56,216 nt of DNA, taken from the NCBI GenBank assembly GCA_003854985.1, contig RQOG01000015.1, positions 1-56,216 of the forward strand, given 5' to 3'. The notes beneath the pieces are model-generated. The model ran no database searches and was not told the DNA's origin. It saw only the letters and a list, made by a program, of their open reading frames with translations. The position numbers were made by a program, and so were the translations under genes. Below are positions 18,196 through 27,387 of the stretch, piece after piece. The stretch is from Calditrichota bacterium. Lineage in GTDB: Bacteria; Calditrichota; Calditrichia; Calditrichales; Calditrichaceae. The first letter of the stretch is position 1; the number at the start of each line of letters is the position of its first letter.

Positions 18196-19482
18196 TTAAT
18201 GTTTTATCAGAGCTTTATCCATTTCAAAATCAAATTTCGGGTCATTCTCATTGTCATGGCATTTAATACATGTTTCGGGTTTAATCTTTTGCACATCCGT
18301 TTTTTTACTACTCGACAGGTGTACGGCCGAAGTTAAGTGGCATTCCGTGCAATTTACCGAAGCCATTTCAGGCGTGAGATTTGTATTGATGTAGCCGTCT
18401 TCCCTGCCAAACCCGCTCACATGGCAATTCACGCATTTTAATAATCTTGTTTTGTTCTCATTTTGCAGCGTTTTAAAGCTCTTAGCGTGAACAGATTTCT
18501 GCCAGCTTGTATATTCTTTGGAATGGCAGGACGCGCATGTTTGTGATGATTCAACAAGATAGTTTTCCGGAATTCTTATTTTTATATTTTGTGAATTAAT
18601 GAAGACCAGCAGATTTTTAAAATTATCCTTAACGGCTAATTTAACGATCTGCGGTGCATTGGGCAGATCAATTTCTATCGTGACCGGCAGACTTTCAAAG
18701 GTTTCGATGGTTTTTGCTTTTGAAAATTTCAGTTCGATTCTTCCCAGATAATGACCGTTTCCATCGGTCTGTACAATATAGGTCTGGTTCACTTTTTCAG
18801 GATGTAAAATTTTAACCTGAGAGTGCGCCCCGATAATTAAGTCAATATCCTTGAATTTTTCAGCCAGAAGCCTGTCCTCTTCAATACCCGAATGCGATAA
18901 CAGGATAATGAAATCCGCTTTATTGACAATATCGGGAAGCGCCGTTTTCAAAGCCTGGACAGGATCAGTTACTTTGATTCCCCGTACTTTATCAGGGGTA
19001 TAATACTTAAATACCTGCTCATTAATCAGGCCTAAAACCGCAATTCTTGTTCCCCCTTTAAGTTTAAATATTTTAGGTTTTCCAATGGATTTACCCGAAA
19101 GTTCCAAATTTATAGTCTGATATTGCTTAACTTTAGGATAAATCACATTTCTAAAAAACCTGACTCCGGCTGCAAATTCCTGGTCGCCGACGGCTAAAGC
19201 GTCATATTTAATAATATCCAATGCTTCCAGGATGAGTAGATTTTTTTCAACTTCGCCAAAAGGCGTAAAAAAATCACCCGCATCAATAACGATTGCCTGA
19301 TCCGTTGACTCCCTTATTTTCTGAATTTGAAAAACCAGTTTTTCAAGCGAGCCGAGAGGACGGTCTTCGCAAAGACAATTTTCGAGTTCGCCATTGACAT
19401 TGTTGGTAAATAATATGGTAACCTTATCCTGCGCAAACAGATTGTTCAGCAGGAGTATAGAAAACAAAATGCGGCCGTACAT
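18196..19482 (-). CDS. Fusion of 5'-nucleotidase-fold domain and tetraheme cytochrome c
   Basis: The 428-residue protein has a signal peptide (about 1-17), a metallophosphatase/5'-nucleotidase-like domain (about 20-275) and a C-terminal domain (about 305-415) with four CxxCH heme sites: Cys316-His320, Cys350-His354, Cys378-His382 and Cys405-His409, like the cytochrome c554 family. It should be periplasmic or surface exposed. The metal site is degenerate: Asn28 and Asn30 replace the Asp and His of 'TNDxHG', Asp100-Gln101 replace 'NH' of 'GNHE', and 'GAHSQ' (218-222) has Gln222 in place of the last His; Asp70, His197 and His220 remain. Cys36 and Cys38 form a CxC. Nucleotide hydrolysis is therefore doubtful; electron transfer is likely. 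A GGAG site precedes the ATG. Confidence 0.85.
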   Translation of the reverse strand: MYGRILFSILLLNNLFAQDKVTILFTNNVNGELENCLCEDRPLGSLEKLVFQIQKIRESTDQAIVIDAGDFFTPFGEVEKNLLILEALDIIKYDALAVGDQEFAAGVRFFRNVIYPKVKQYQTINLELSGKSIGKPKIFKLKGGTRIAVLGLINEQVFKYYTPDKVRGIKVTDPVQALKTALPDIVNKADFIILLSHSGIEEDRLLAEKFKDIDLIIGAHSQVKILHPEKVNQTYIVQTDGNGHYLGRIELKFSKAKTIETFESLPVTIEIDLPNAPQIVKLAVKDNFKNLLVFINSQNIKIRIPENYLVESSQTCASCHSKEYTSWQKSVHAKSFKTLQNENKTRLLKCVNCHVSGFGREDGYINTNLTPEMASVNCTECHLTSAVHLSSSKKTDVQKIKPETCIKCHDNENDPKFDFEMDKALIKH

Positions 19483-19504
19483 AGATGCTCCGGATATATT
19501 TCAC

Positions 19505-19948
19505 TCAGCTTTTAAATTTCAGATTATCCTGTAAAAACAAATAGAATGCCATACATAAAAAAATAACATCTTCGTAGATTCGCAGCCATGATACCCGGGT
19601 ATCCGACGCAAAACACCCACAGGATATATCAAGCCCGCGAAATACCGCGCTTAACAGAGCGATTATAAAGACACCAATTAACAAAATAAGAATTGTAAGC
19701 GCATATCTGGCCATTTTATTAATGATTATCAGAACGCCGCAGTATAATTCAATCCAGGGCAGCAACAGCGCAGAATAGTGACTCAGAAAACCGTTTATGA
19801 TCTGGTAGTTTTCAACTTCAATGGCAAAGCCGGCGGGATCCAGGATTTTTGGTATGGCCGCATAAAGAAACGTTCCTCCCAGAATAAGACGGATCAGAAG
19901 AATCAAAAAAGGTCTGATTTTTATATAAAGATCATTCATCTTTATCAA
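19505..19948 (-). CDS. MauE/DoxX-family membrane protein
   Basis: The 147-residue inner-membrane protein has four predicted helices. It matches the MauE-like branch of the DoxX family with 'RLILGGTFLYAAIPKILDPAGFA', 'LPWIELYCGVLIII' and the conserved 'DISCGCF' near the third loop. MauE acts in maturation or disulfide formation of methylamine dehydrogenase, and relatives pair with thioredoxin-like proteins in redox operons. The first 17 bases overlap the end of the rhodanese gene, so translation is probably coupled; the start could be the Met at 19948 or at 19939. It precedes the cytochrome fusion by 22 bases. Thiol/quinone redox function is inferred. Confidence 0.85.
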   Translation of the reverse strand: MIKMNDLYIKIRPFLILLIRLILGGTFLYAAIPKILDPAGFAIEVENYQIINGFLSHYSALLLPWIELYCGVLIIINKMARYALTILILLIGVFIIALLSAVFRGLDISCGCFASDTRVSWLRIYEDVIFLCMAFYLFLQDNLKFKS

Positions 19949-20411
19949 AACCTTTCACCGGATATTTATTCTGTTTCCAGGCAGAAAGTCCATCCCTGTA
20001 AAGAAGAACATGATTGAATCCCATGTACTTCAATTGGCCGATCAGTCTTTCGGCAACCGTACAATCATTATCAGAACAATAAACAACCAGCCTTTGATCG
20101 GGCATCAAGCTTTTCATCGTTTCATGTTTATATTCCCTGCTGCTTTTATAAGGCAGCGATACCGCCCCGTCAATATGGAATAAATCAAATTCTTCTTTAT
20201 CGCGGGCGTCAATAAATACGGCTTTATCATTGCGATATAACCAATAGGCCTGTTCGGAATTAACGTCCGTCGCTAAACTGTCAATTTCAACAGATTCATA
20301 CCTTGGTATGCCGCCTGACATAATAAAGTTAAACAGTATGCTGCTCAACGCAGAAAGCAGGATTAAGGCAAGCGAAAACCGTATCAACTTCTTTAACGAT
20401 ATATTTTTCAT
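19932..20411 (-). CDS. Membrane-anchored rhodanese-like protein
   Basis: The 159-residue protein has an N-terminal membrane anchor or uncleaved signal (about 10-31) followed by one rhodanese domain (about 45-150) with 'AVFIDARDKEEFDLFHIDGA' and the active loop 'YCSDNDCT', where Cys112 is the sulfur-carrying residue and Cys117 a second cysteine. Rhodaneses transfer sulfane sulfur or act in redox sensing; here the domain faces outward. It is the first gene of the run that continues with MauE-like, nucleotidase-cytochrome and TlpA-like genes, and overlaps the next gene by 17 bases. No clear ribosome site is seen. Confidence 0.88.
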   Translation of the reverse strand: MKNISLKKLIRFSLALILLSALSSILFNFIMSGGIPRYESVEIDSLATDVNSEQAYWLYRNDKAVFIDARDKEEFDLFHIDGAVSLPYKSSREYKHETMKSLMPDQRLVVYCSDNDCTVAERLIGQLKYMGFNHVLLYRDGLSAWKQNKYPVKGFDKDE

Positions 20412-20430
20412 ACACTAGTTCAGCAATTAC

Positions 20431-20464
20431 TATAATGGCTTCGGTAAAAACTGAAGCCATTATA
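20431..20464 (-). terminator. Strong hairpin between the giant secreted gene and the rhodanese operon
   Basis: TATAATGGCTTC (20431-20442) pairs with GAAGCCATTATA (20453-20464), extended inward by two more pairs around a TAAAAA loop. It lies 31 bases after the stop of the 1868-residue gene. On the minus strand only mixed bases follow instead of a clean T tract, so it may be a terminator, an attenuator or an RNA-processing stem. Confidence 0.5.
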
Positions 20465-20494
20465 ATTAAAACATCCGATTTATCAAAATCAGAA

Positions 20495-23400
20495 CTATTT
20501 CATCAGGATCATTTTACCAACTACATTCTGGCCGGATTTAGATCTTATCTGATAAAAATAAATACCGCTCGGAATTCTTTTGCCCGCGATATCCCTGCCG
20601 TCCCAGGTATAAAAATGTCTGCCGGGGCTGACACTTCCGTTATAAAGATCCACTACCTTTTGTCCCAATACATTGAATATGGAAATGGTGATAAAATCAT
20701 CCGCAGGCGTTGCGATTGGAATGGTTGTTTCCGGATTAAACGGATTCGGAAAATTCTGACCCACTGTAAATTTAGCCGGAACAATATTTCTAAGCGCTTC
20801 TTCCAATTTTTCTTTAGCGCCGATCATCAGACGTAAATCGTTTTTCGAATCGATCAGTCGAAGATCGTAATCTGCATTTATTCTTAAATCCTGGAATTTC
20901 AGACTACTCATATCGGCCAGATAAATATCTAAGGCTTCATCGATCTTTTCCAAATCGGAGAAACGAACCGTAAGCACCTTACTCGCCTTACCTGTGACCG
21001 TAAAATTCCATTCCTGGTATTCGCCATATTCCGGGCGGATATCCGCGCCAAATAACGGATAATCTTCATCCCACTCCGCGCGGTTAAAATAGGCGCCGGT
21101 TGCATTGCTGAGCGGTCTGGGAATGCGATAATCATAGAGATCCAATTTTTCTTTTGAATTAGGTTTAACACCGAATTTTAAGGAGGTAACAGCCTGATCC
21201 ACATCGCATACATCTATATTAACTTCCCAATCCATATCCCAGGGCGACGCAATGGTTCCGGAAGATACCGGCCAGTAAGGCACCAAAAGTAATATTGCAT
21301 CTGAGGAATTGAAGAAATAATAGCCTTTATAAGGCATGAGCAGGTCTGTACTTATATATCCTCTGTCATAATCCCATAAAGGAATGGCGGATAAGCCATT
21401 AACCTGCAGCACATCGCTCCAGGATACGGGTTCCGGATAAGGATTGGTGATCAGGTTCCAGCCATTATGAATCCCTATAGCCGTCTGATCGTCATTATTC
21501 AGGGGCGAATTATCAATATCACTGATATTTATATTGAGATTGCCGTCCATCACCAGCCAGTATGCTTTCCCTTTTTCAAATTTCATGGATGATTGATCAT
21601 CGTATTTAACAAGATAATCACTGGCGGCGCCGTTATCCCAATAGAGCTGGAAATTCTGGCCGGCCGTACCATCAATAACCGTTTTAATATCGAGATTGCC
21701 ATTTCCCGGCAAACCGATCATCCGGTAATCTTCACTAACGAAATCACCGGGGTTTGCTCTGTCCGGGAAGTTATAGGTGTGTCCTATTTCTATTTGAGTG
21801 GGATATCCAAGAGTGCCAAGCGATAGTATCTCTCCTAAAGACTCCCCGGCGCTGTTATCCGCTTTAATTCTGTAATAATAAGCACTGTTTTCATTTAACC
21901 CCTGCACATAAGCATTTAATTCCACAGCGCTTGTGCCGCTGATATTATTATTTGGCGGCGCTATGCTATATTCCAGATTTGATTGGTTAAAACCATATTG
22001 AAATATCACCGTCGTTTCTAAACCGTTCGGATTTGCCGTGCCTGGCAATATGGCGGTATGTACGCTAATTTTTTCCGCAGGCAGGGTTGTAACCTGGGCT
22101 AAACCCGATGCAGATAATGTGGCGAAGGAAAGCACATTGCCTAAAAATCTGCCCATTGAATTAATAACCGCTACTCTGAAATAATATGTCTGATCGGATT
22201 GCAATCCCTGCACATCCTGATATACAGACGTTAAAGTATCGGCATCAAAGGGACTGATTACAGCCTGAACCGAGTCCGTATAAATACCGGAATCCTTGCC
22301 GTATAAAAACCGGACGGTTGTCATCAATCCTTTTGGATTAACTTTACCATTTAAAGTCGCTGCGCTTTCAGTTATGCTCGTTGCTTCGCTTGTCATCAGT
22401 ACAGGAAAAGGCGTGTAGGGTTCTTTTATGAATAATCGTTGATTTACGTTCACATTGGCCGTATCCCATACGGTTCCCATCGGCCATTTGATCCAGATCG
22501 AATCCACAGTCGTTGTTTCTTTTAGTCCAAACGCTGCAATCAGGCTGTTCTGGACATTATACCCCGATCCCGCTCTTATTTCTCTGGTTTGATAAACAGT
22601 CTCCGCATCAATCTGCGCCTTTATCGTTACCCGGGCGCCTATGGCGTCCGTATTGAACATATTATTAAGGACTTTAACCTGCAGCCAGTTATTCTGGGTT
22701 GTATTCAGATAAAGTGAATTTGAATCCGGCGCATTGGCGCAGAACAGATCCGGTTTGCCATCATTGTTATAATCACACCAGGCGGCGGTTATGGTAAGCC
22801 TGTTTTCCCAGATAAAGGGGCCATAAACCACTTCTCTGAATGTTCCGTTTTCATTAACAAATAACTGGTTATCTTCTTCGTTGGCGATAAAAATATCCAG
22901 CCAGCCGTCATTATTAAAATCAAGGAAACCACAGCCTCTGGTATTGCGGGCATCACAAAAATCAATTGCGGACGAGAGAGTAAAATTGGCCTTGCCATCA
23001 TTTTCAAACAGCCAGTGCGTTCCTGTGTAATTTGTTACGAGCAAATCAAAATCACCGTCATTATCAAAATCGCCGGCGTCGCAGCCACGGGAGTCGCCTA
23101 TACTGGTCACATCGGAACCGCTTGCTTTTGAAGAATAACTACCGTCGCCATTATTACGAAAATAATTGTTGTTTTCATCATTTCCGTTGGTCACATAGCA
23201 ATCGGGATCGCCGTCGTTATCGAAATCCGCCCATACACAGCTATAGGAACTTTGAGTAAACAATGAAAGAGGCTGCTGGGTATCCTTATTAAAAGTTCCA
23301 TCGCCGTTATTAAGATAAAAAAAGTTCGGATGTAAATCATTATTACATACATATAAATCCAGCCAGCCGTCCGAATTTGCATCCACCCAGGCCGCGTTTT

Positions 23401-26101
23401 GGGAGTTGTATAAATTTTCTTCTTCTACAATAAGTCCGGCGCTGATCTGTTCAAAAACACCGTTACCTGTTCCTCTATACAGCAAGTTTGACTGATCCTG
23501 CCCATTCGATACAAAAAGATCAGGAAAACCGTCATTGTTAAAATCCGCTGATACTGCGGCGCGGGAAGTTTTACCGTCATTCCCGACTACTGAAGCCGTT
23601 ATTTTGTCAAATCCTCCGGTTGTATTCTGCAGAAAATAGGAATTATTGCCTTCATTGGTAATGATAATATCTTCAAAGCCGTCGTTGTTAAAATCAGCCC
23701 AGCATATCCCATGTGATGGCATTTGTTCCGTTGTTATTCCTTCTATATTCACTTCAATAAACGGATTAGAGCCGTCGTTATTATCATACACATCAACCGG
23801 AAGTGTCAGATTTCTGCCAAGATATTCAAAATGGCGGTTAAAATCGGGCGGGAAATCCGGATCCGGTTTGGTTTCCCAATGTTTGTAAACGCCGGCATTT
23901 AGAATAGCATATTTATACTCAACCACCGTGCCGGCTTCGTAAGAAAGTTCCAGGGTAATGGTATAAATGCCGTCCGTATCGGGATCCTGCATCAGCTGCC
24001 CCGTGCCTCCCCAGTCATTAAAAGGACCGCGCACCGCAACCCGGTCGCCGTTTTCCGGATCAAATAAACCTTGCTCTTTGGCATAATTCATATCCACCTG
24101 AAAAGTAATGTTATTATCCACCAAAGGAAGCGTTCTGGCATTTGTGGCGTTTAAAAAAAGTTCGGTTAAATCATTTCCGCCTAAAATCGCATAGGCCACC
24201 CGGATACTTTTGCCCGCTTCTATCGTGTAAGGACCAGTGGACAACATATTTTGTACATCCGTCGGTTTGGCGCTCCAAATCATATTATTTTTCATGTCTT
24301 CAATTATTTCTAAAATGGAATTTGGATGCGCCTCATCGCTTGCGCCGGAAGTTTCTCCCACCAATAACATGGTTCCAAAATGCTTTTCGGTTAAACCATC
24401 ATCATTATAAGAATACAATAGCTGCAAAGTGGTATCGTATTTTGTCCTGTTCATATCGTAACCGCCAGGAACCGGACCTCCCACATCCCAGTCCGAAAAT
24501 AAACCGATGTAAATGCTATCGAGCGTATTTTCTGTCTCATTTATAATGTCATAATCGAGCACTACATAACCATTATGGTCAGGGTCGCTTGCATTAGAGT
24601 AGGACCGCTGAACAATCCTTAAGCCCATAGGAGTTGGAGATCTTTCATCCGAATATTCACTTATAAAATTCTGATTAAATCCATTAAATATCTGTGAGAT
24701 ATATTCAATGGGCGTCAGAGGCGTATAGGCCGAATTGGTTGAAGTTTCATAGAGATTAGCGCCTACAACATGGTCTTTTCCATTACTGATAACCAGCGAA
24801 CCCGTGTATAATCCCTGTTCACCGTTATATATAAAACCGCTGGATTCCGGAAACCATCCATCCTGACCGATTGCAGAAGTATTGTTGCGCGTAAAGAGAA
24901 CTTTATTTGTTACATGATTGATCCCGTCTCTGGACACCCGATCCACCCAGATGGAGAAGGTTTTATCGATTATTCCTGGTCTTCCCTGAACCTCTATAAT
25001 AAATTCATGCTGCCCGAATTGTGCGCTTGTCGGCTCCCAATATAAATTTCCCATTTGGTCGATTTCCATCCCAGACGGCTCCAGGTCTAAACTATACGTT
25101 ATATTATCGTGCCAATCATGTATAACCTCCACATTACCCCCAAAGACATCTCCGACAAAGGTATTAAAAAGAAAAGGACCTTTAAATCTGAGCCCCATAT
25201 TAAACGACCAGCGAATTCTCACGCCTTTGTTCGGACTGGCATAGCCGTTCATCTGGTTAATTGATGTGATAGGATTACTCATCAGAGAATTGAGCGTAAT
25301 TCTGCTCATGATCTCAGAACCGTAAAAATGAGAAAGTCTGTTAGACGGCTGTCCAGTATTTTGCTGCCGGATCCATTCCGCGGCCAGACTGTCATAATTC
25401 ATATCGCTTTGTAAATTTATACCTTCTTTGAAGTTTAAAATATATATCCATTCGGATTCATAAGCAGGATTCAGGCTCCAGGGACTTATCTCATCTCCGG
25501 CAATTCCCCAGCTTATGGTATCTCCGGAGACGGGGTAAATCCAAACCAGCATTTCTTCATCGTCGTCGAAATTATCCGGTGTGCCTTTTAAATCCCATAC
25601 TCTAAAAGGAATTTGCGTTACATAATCTCCGTCCGAAAGACTTTTATAGGCAAATCCGGCATTATCATTACCAAAAGTCATTTCGTACATGGGCGTGAAA
25701 ATATTTTTGTTTTGTCTGCGGAGCATGTTAAAGATTGTTGAATCAAATCCGTTGGAAATGTAATATTGCCCGCTGTCATTTGGCGATATCGAGGAAGAGT
25801 CATTACCGTTTACCAATGCTTCAAAACCTGTCGGATCATCGATATAAGGTATAGAGGCTTCATCCACTCCGCCTTTATAAATAAAGCGCGGTGTAGCAAG
25901 TTTGCCTTTACTGGTGGATATCAGCTCAATGGAAATCAGTTTAGTCGGAATTTCTTCGGTCTGCATGATTTTTTCTGTAGATTCAATCCGGTCAAATTCA
26001 TCCGGTATAATGCCTGCCGGTTTATTTTTTTGGGGTTCCCGGGCAAATACCAGAAAAACAAAACAGAAAAATAAAAAAATAAAATGGTAACAATTTTTCA
26101 T
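20495..26101 (-). CDS. Giant secreted FG-GAP/glycan-binding protein with type IX-style sorting domain
   Basis: The 1868-residue protein starts with a signal peptide (about 1-20). In order it shows an N-terminal region with an Ig/cadherin-like stretch (about 345-410), a CBM20/48-like starch-binding segment with 'VAVRGPFNDWGG' (about 665-770), seven FG-GAP/VCBS repeats with calcium motifs such as 'DFNNDGFEDI' (about 785-1135), an ASPIC/UnbV domain with 'EIRAGSGYNVQ' (about 1140-1225), two fibronectin III-like domains with 'NPKG' and 'NPNG' loops (about 1230-1435), a beta-rich region, and a C-terminal sorting domain 'VGQNFPNPFNPETTI' (about 1770-1868). It is probably cell-surface or secreted and binds carbohydrate. 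A GGAAAG site precedes the ATG. It follows the PEGA gene by 32 bases. Confidence 0.9.
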   Translation of the reverse strand: MKNCYHFIFLFFCFVFLVFAREPQKNKPAGIIPDEFDRIESTEKIMQTEEIPTKLISIELISTSKGKLATPRFIYKGGVDEASIPYIDDPTGFEALVNGNDSSSISPNDSGQYYISNGFDSTIFNMLRRQNKNIFTPMYEMTFGNDNAGFAYKSLSDGDYVTQIPFRVWDLKGTPDNFDDDEEMLVWIYPVSGDTISWGIAGDEISPWSLNPAYESEWIYILNFKEGINLQSDMNYDSLAAEWIRQQNTGQPSNRLSHFYGSEIMSRITLNSLMSNPITSINQMNGYASPNKGVRIRWSFNMGLRFKGPFLFNTFVGDVFGGNVEVIHDWHDNITYSLDLEPSGMEIDQMGNLYWEPTSAQFGQHEFIIEVQGRPGIIDKTFSIWVDRVSRDGINHVTNKVLFTRNNTSAIGQDGWFPESSGFIYNGEQGLYTGSLVISNGKDHVVGANLYETSTNSAYTPLTPIEYISQIFNGFNQNFISEYSDERSPTPMGLRIVQRSYSNASDPDHNGYVVLDYDIINETENTLDSIYIGLFSDWDVGGPVPGGYDMNRTKYDTTLQLLYSYNDDGLTEKHFGTMLLVGETSGASDEAHPNSILEIIEDMKNNMIWSAKPTDVQNMLSTGPYTIEAGKSIRVAYAILGGNDLTELFLNATNARTLPLVDNNITFQVDMNYAKEQGLFDPENGDRVAVRGPFNDWGGTGQLMQDPDTDGIYTITLELSYEAGTVVEYKYAILNAGVYKHWETKPDPDFPPDFNRHFEYLGRNLTLPVDVYDNNDGSNPFIEVNIEGITTEQMPSHGICWADFNNDGFEDIIITNEGNNSYFLQNTTGGFDKITASVVGNDGKTSRAAVSADFNNDGFPDLFVSNGQDQSNLLYRGTGNGVFEQISAGLIVEEENLYNSQNAAWVDANSDGWLDLYVCNNDLHPNFFYLNNGDGTFNKDTQQPLSLFTQSSYSCVWADFDNDGDPDCYVTNGNDENNNYFRNNGDGSYSSKASGSDVTSIGDSRGCDAGDFDNDGDFDLLVTNYTGTHWLFENDGKANFTLSSAIDFCDARNTRGCGFLDFNNDGWLDIFIANEEDNQLFVNENGTFREVVYGPFIWENRLTITAAWCDYNNDGKPDLFCANAPDSNSLYLNTTQNNWLQVKVLNNMFNTDAIGARVTIKAQIDAETVYQTREIRAGSGYNVQNSLIAAFGLKETTTVDSIWIKWPMGTVWDTANVNVNQRLFIKEPYTPFPVLMTSEATSITESAATLNGKVNPKGLMTTVRFLYGKDSGIYTDSVQAVISPFDADTLTSVYQDVQGLQSDQTYYFRVAVINSMGRFLGNVLSFATLSASGLAQVTTLPAEKISVHTAILPGTANPNGLETTVIFQYGFNQSNLEYSIAPPNNNISGTSAVELNAYVQGLNENSAYYYRIKADNSAGESLGEILSLGTLGYPTQIEIGHTYNFPDRANPGDFVSEDYRMIGLPGNGNLDIKTVIDGTAGQNFQLYWDNGAASDYLVKYDDQSSMKFEKGKAYWLVMDGNLNINISDIDNSPLNNDDQTAIGIHNGWNLITNPYPEPVSWSDVLQVNGLSAIPLWDYDRGYISTDLLMPYKGYYFFNSSDAILLLVPYWPVSSGTIASPWDMDWEVNIDVCDVDQAVTSLKFGVKPNSKEKLDLYDYRIPRPLSNATGAYFNRAEWDEDYPLFGADIRPEYGEYQEWNFTVTGKASKVLTVRFSDLEKIDEALDIYLADMSSLKFQDLRINADYDLRLIDSKNDLRLMIGAKEKLEEALRNIVPAKFTVGQNFPNPFNPETTIPIATPADDFITISIFNVLGQKVVDLYNGSVSPGRHFYTWDGRDIAGKRIPSGIYFYQIRSKSGQNVVGKMILMK

Positions 26102-26133
26102 TTACTTTCCTTTCTCTTATTCAGCCCGGTCTT

Positions 26134-27228
26134 TTATGGCCTTACCGGAGGCAACGGGTATTCGCTTGTCGTTACGACCGGTTCATCATCCTTGGAATCT
26201 TTAGGCAGTAAAAAGAATATAGCCGCTCCGGCTGCGGCCGCGCCGGCGCCAATCCATAACCAGGTTTTTCCGCCGCTTTTATCGCCTTCTTTTACCTGTT
26301 CATCTTTTTTAGCAATAGCACCTGCAAATTCAAGTTCAACATTTAGCGCTTCATCTTTTTTAATAACCATCGATTTTTCATAGGATTTGAAATTTTCTTT
26401 CTTTATAACTATGGCAATTTTACTGTCTTCAACAACCTGATAGGTATAAGGCGTAACGCCAATCTGACGGTTATCAATATAAATTACCGCATCGGAAGGT
26501 CTGCTGGAAATTTTAATGTTATAAATCTTTTTAAGATCTGCGTTATATTCTTTGGTCTTTTTGGCCTCGATGCTGAATTTTCCTTCAACTGTATTGTATC
26601 CCGCTTTTACGATTTTCAGCACATGCTCTCCGGCGGCCAGATCGGCTATTTTCAGCGGCGTCTGTCCTTTGTAAGCGTTATCAACATAAATTTGCGCTTT
26701 ATCCGGATTGGATTTGATATCAAGAACGCCTTTAGCGGTTTCCGCTGGTTTATGCGTCTGGATTCCGGCTAATTCTTCCGCAATGGATTTCATAATACCT
26801 ACCAGACCTTCCACCTCGCCGCTGTAATCTCTCGTTAAAGATTTCATTATTTTTGAGGTCTGCACATCGATAAGCGAAATATCAACCGTATATAAATTCC
26901 CGATCCGGCCGATGGTGCCGGCAACCATCTGCTGTACGCCAAGAATTTTACCGGCCTGCACAGCGCAGTCTGTGGAAGTGCATCCCGTCATCTGGAAGCC
27001 CTGTTCCTTCAGGATATCCTGCATCAGACCTCTGTCGACGACATTAAATGAATTAGTCTGCACTAACTGCGATCTAAGCCGATCGGTCAACACGCCGATT
27101 TCCGACTGCGACAATCCCCCGCGGCTTTCCAGATCGATTACAGCGATGTTAATTCTATCGGTTTCCTGCGCGGAAATGATTATAAAGCCGCAGAAAATCA
27201 GCATCATTGTTTTAATACCAAATTTCAT
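26134..27228 (-). CDS. PEGA-domain protein with CsgG/FlgO-like N-terminal domain
   Basis: From the Met at 27228 the protein has 364 residues: a signal peptide ending near 'ISAQET', a domain related to the CsgG/TolB-N/FlgO type with 'IAVIDLESRGG' and 'GAVQAGKILGVQQMVAGTIG'-like spacing (about 25-150), two PEGA repeats ('LDIKSNPDKAQIYVDNAYKG' near 165 and 'KISSRPSDAVIYIDN' near 240) and a C-terminal glycine/alanine membrane helix 'WLWIGAGAAAAGAAIFFLLP'. PEGA domains are thought to bind cell-wall or surface components. A GAGG site fits the ATG at 27228 rather than the one at 27234. It is probably co-transcribed with the giant secreted protein and may help anchor or assemble it. Confidence 0.83.
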   Translation of the reverse strand: MKFGIKTMMLIFCGFIIISAQETDRINIAVIDLESRGGLSQSEIGVLTDRLRSQLVQTNSFNVVDRGLMQDILKEQGFQMTGCTSTDCAVQAGKILGVQQMVAGTIGRIGNLYTVDISLIDVQTSKIMKSLTRDYSGEVEGLVGIMKSIAEELAGIQTHKPAETAKGVLDIKSNPDKAQIYVDNAYKGQTPLKIADLAAGEHVLKIVKAGYNTVEGKFSIEAKKTKEYNADLKKIYNIKISSRPSDAVIYIDNRQIGVTPYTYQVVEDSKIAIVIKKENFKSYEKSMVIKKDEALNVELEFAGAIAKKDEQVKEGDKSGGKTWLWIGAGAAAAGAAIFFLLPKDSKDDEPVVTTSEYPLPPVRP

Positions 27229-27345
27229 AATCATGCCTCATGGTTTACGACGATCATTAGGTCAAGCATTTACTGAACTAAATATACAAATATCTTAAGG
27301 TATTAATAAAATTTATTTGTTATAAATTTTGCAAAAAATGTATTG

Positions 27346-27364
27346 AAGAATCCGGCGCCGGCTT
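27346..27364 (-). terminator. Possible terminator after the exported amidase gene
   Basis: On the minus strand GAAGCCGG is followed by CGCCGG, a short bulge and CTTC, then a T-rich stretch with TTTTTT. It lies 23 bases after the amidase stop. A second, purely A/T stem pairs 27308-27316 with 27322-27330. Either could terminate; neither is ideal. Confidence 0.35.
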
Positions 27365-27387
27365 CATCTTATAAATCTCCATTCATA

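Noticed and set aside
18196..19482. Reading the fusion protein as a SoxB thiosulfohydrolase
   Set aside because: Only the general fold is shared; the metal ligands are degenerate, and no other sox gene is visible in the window.
22789..23382. Several antisense frames of 60 to 80 codons inside the FG-GAP repeats
   Set aside because: They are mirror frames of the repetitive calcium-binding codons and show no independent start signals or family features.
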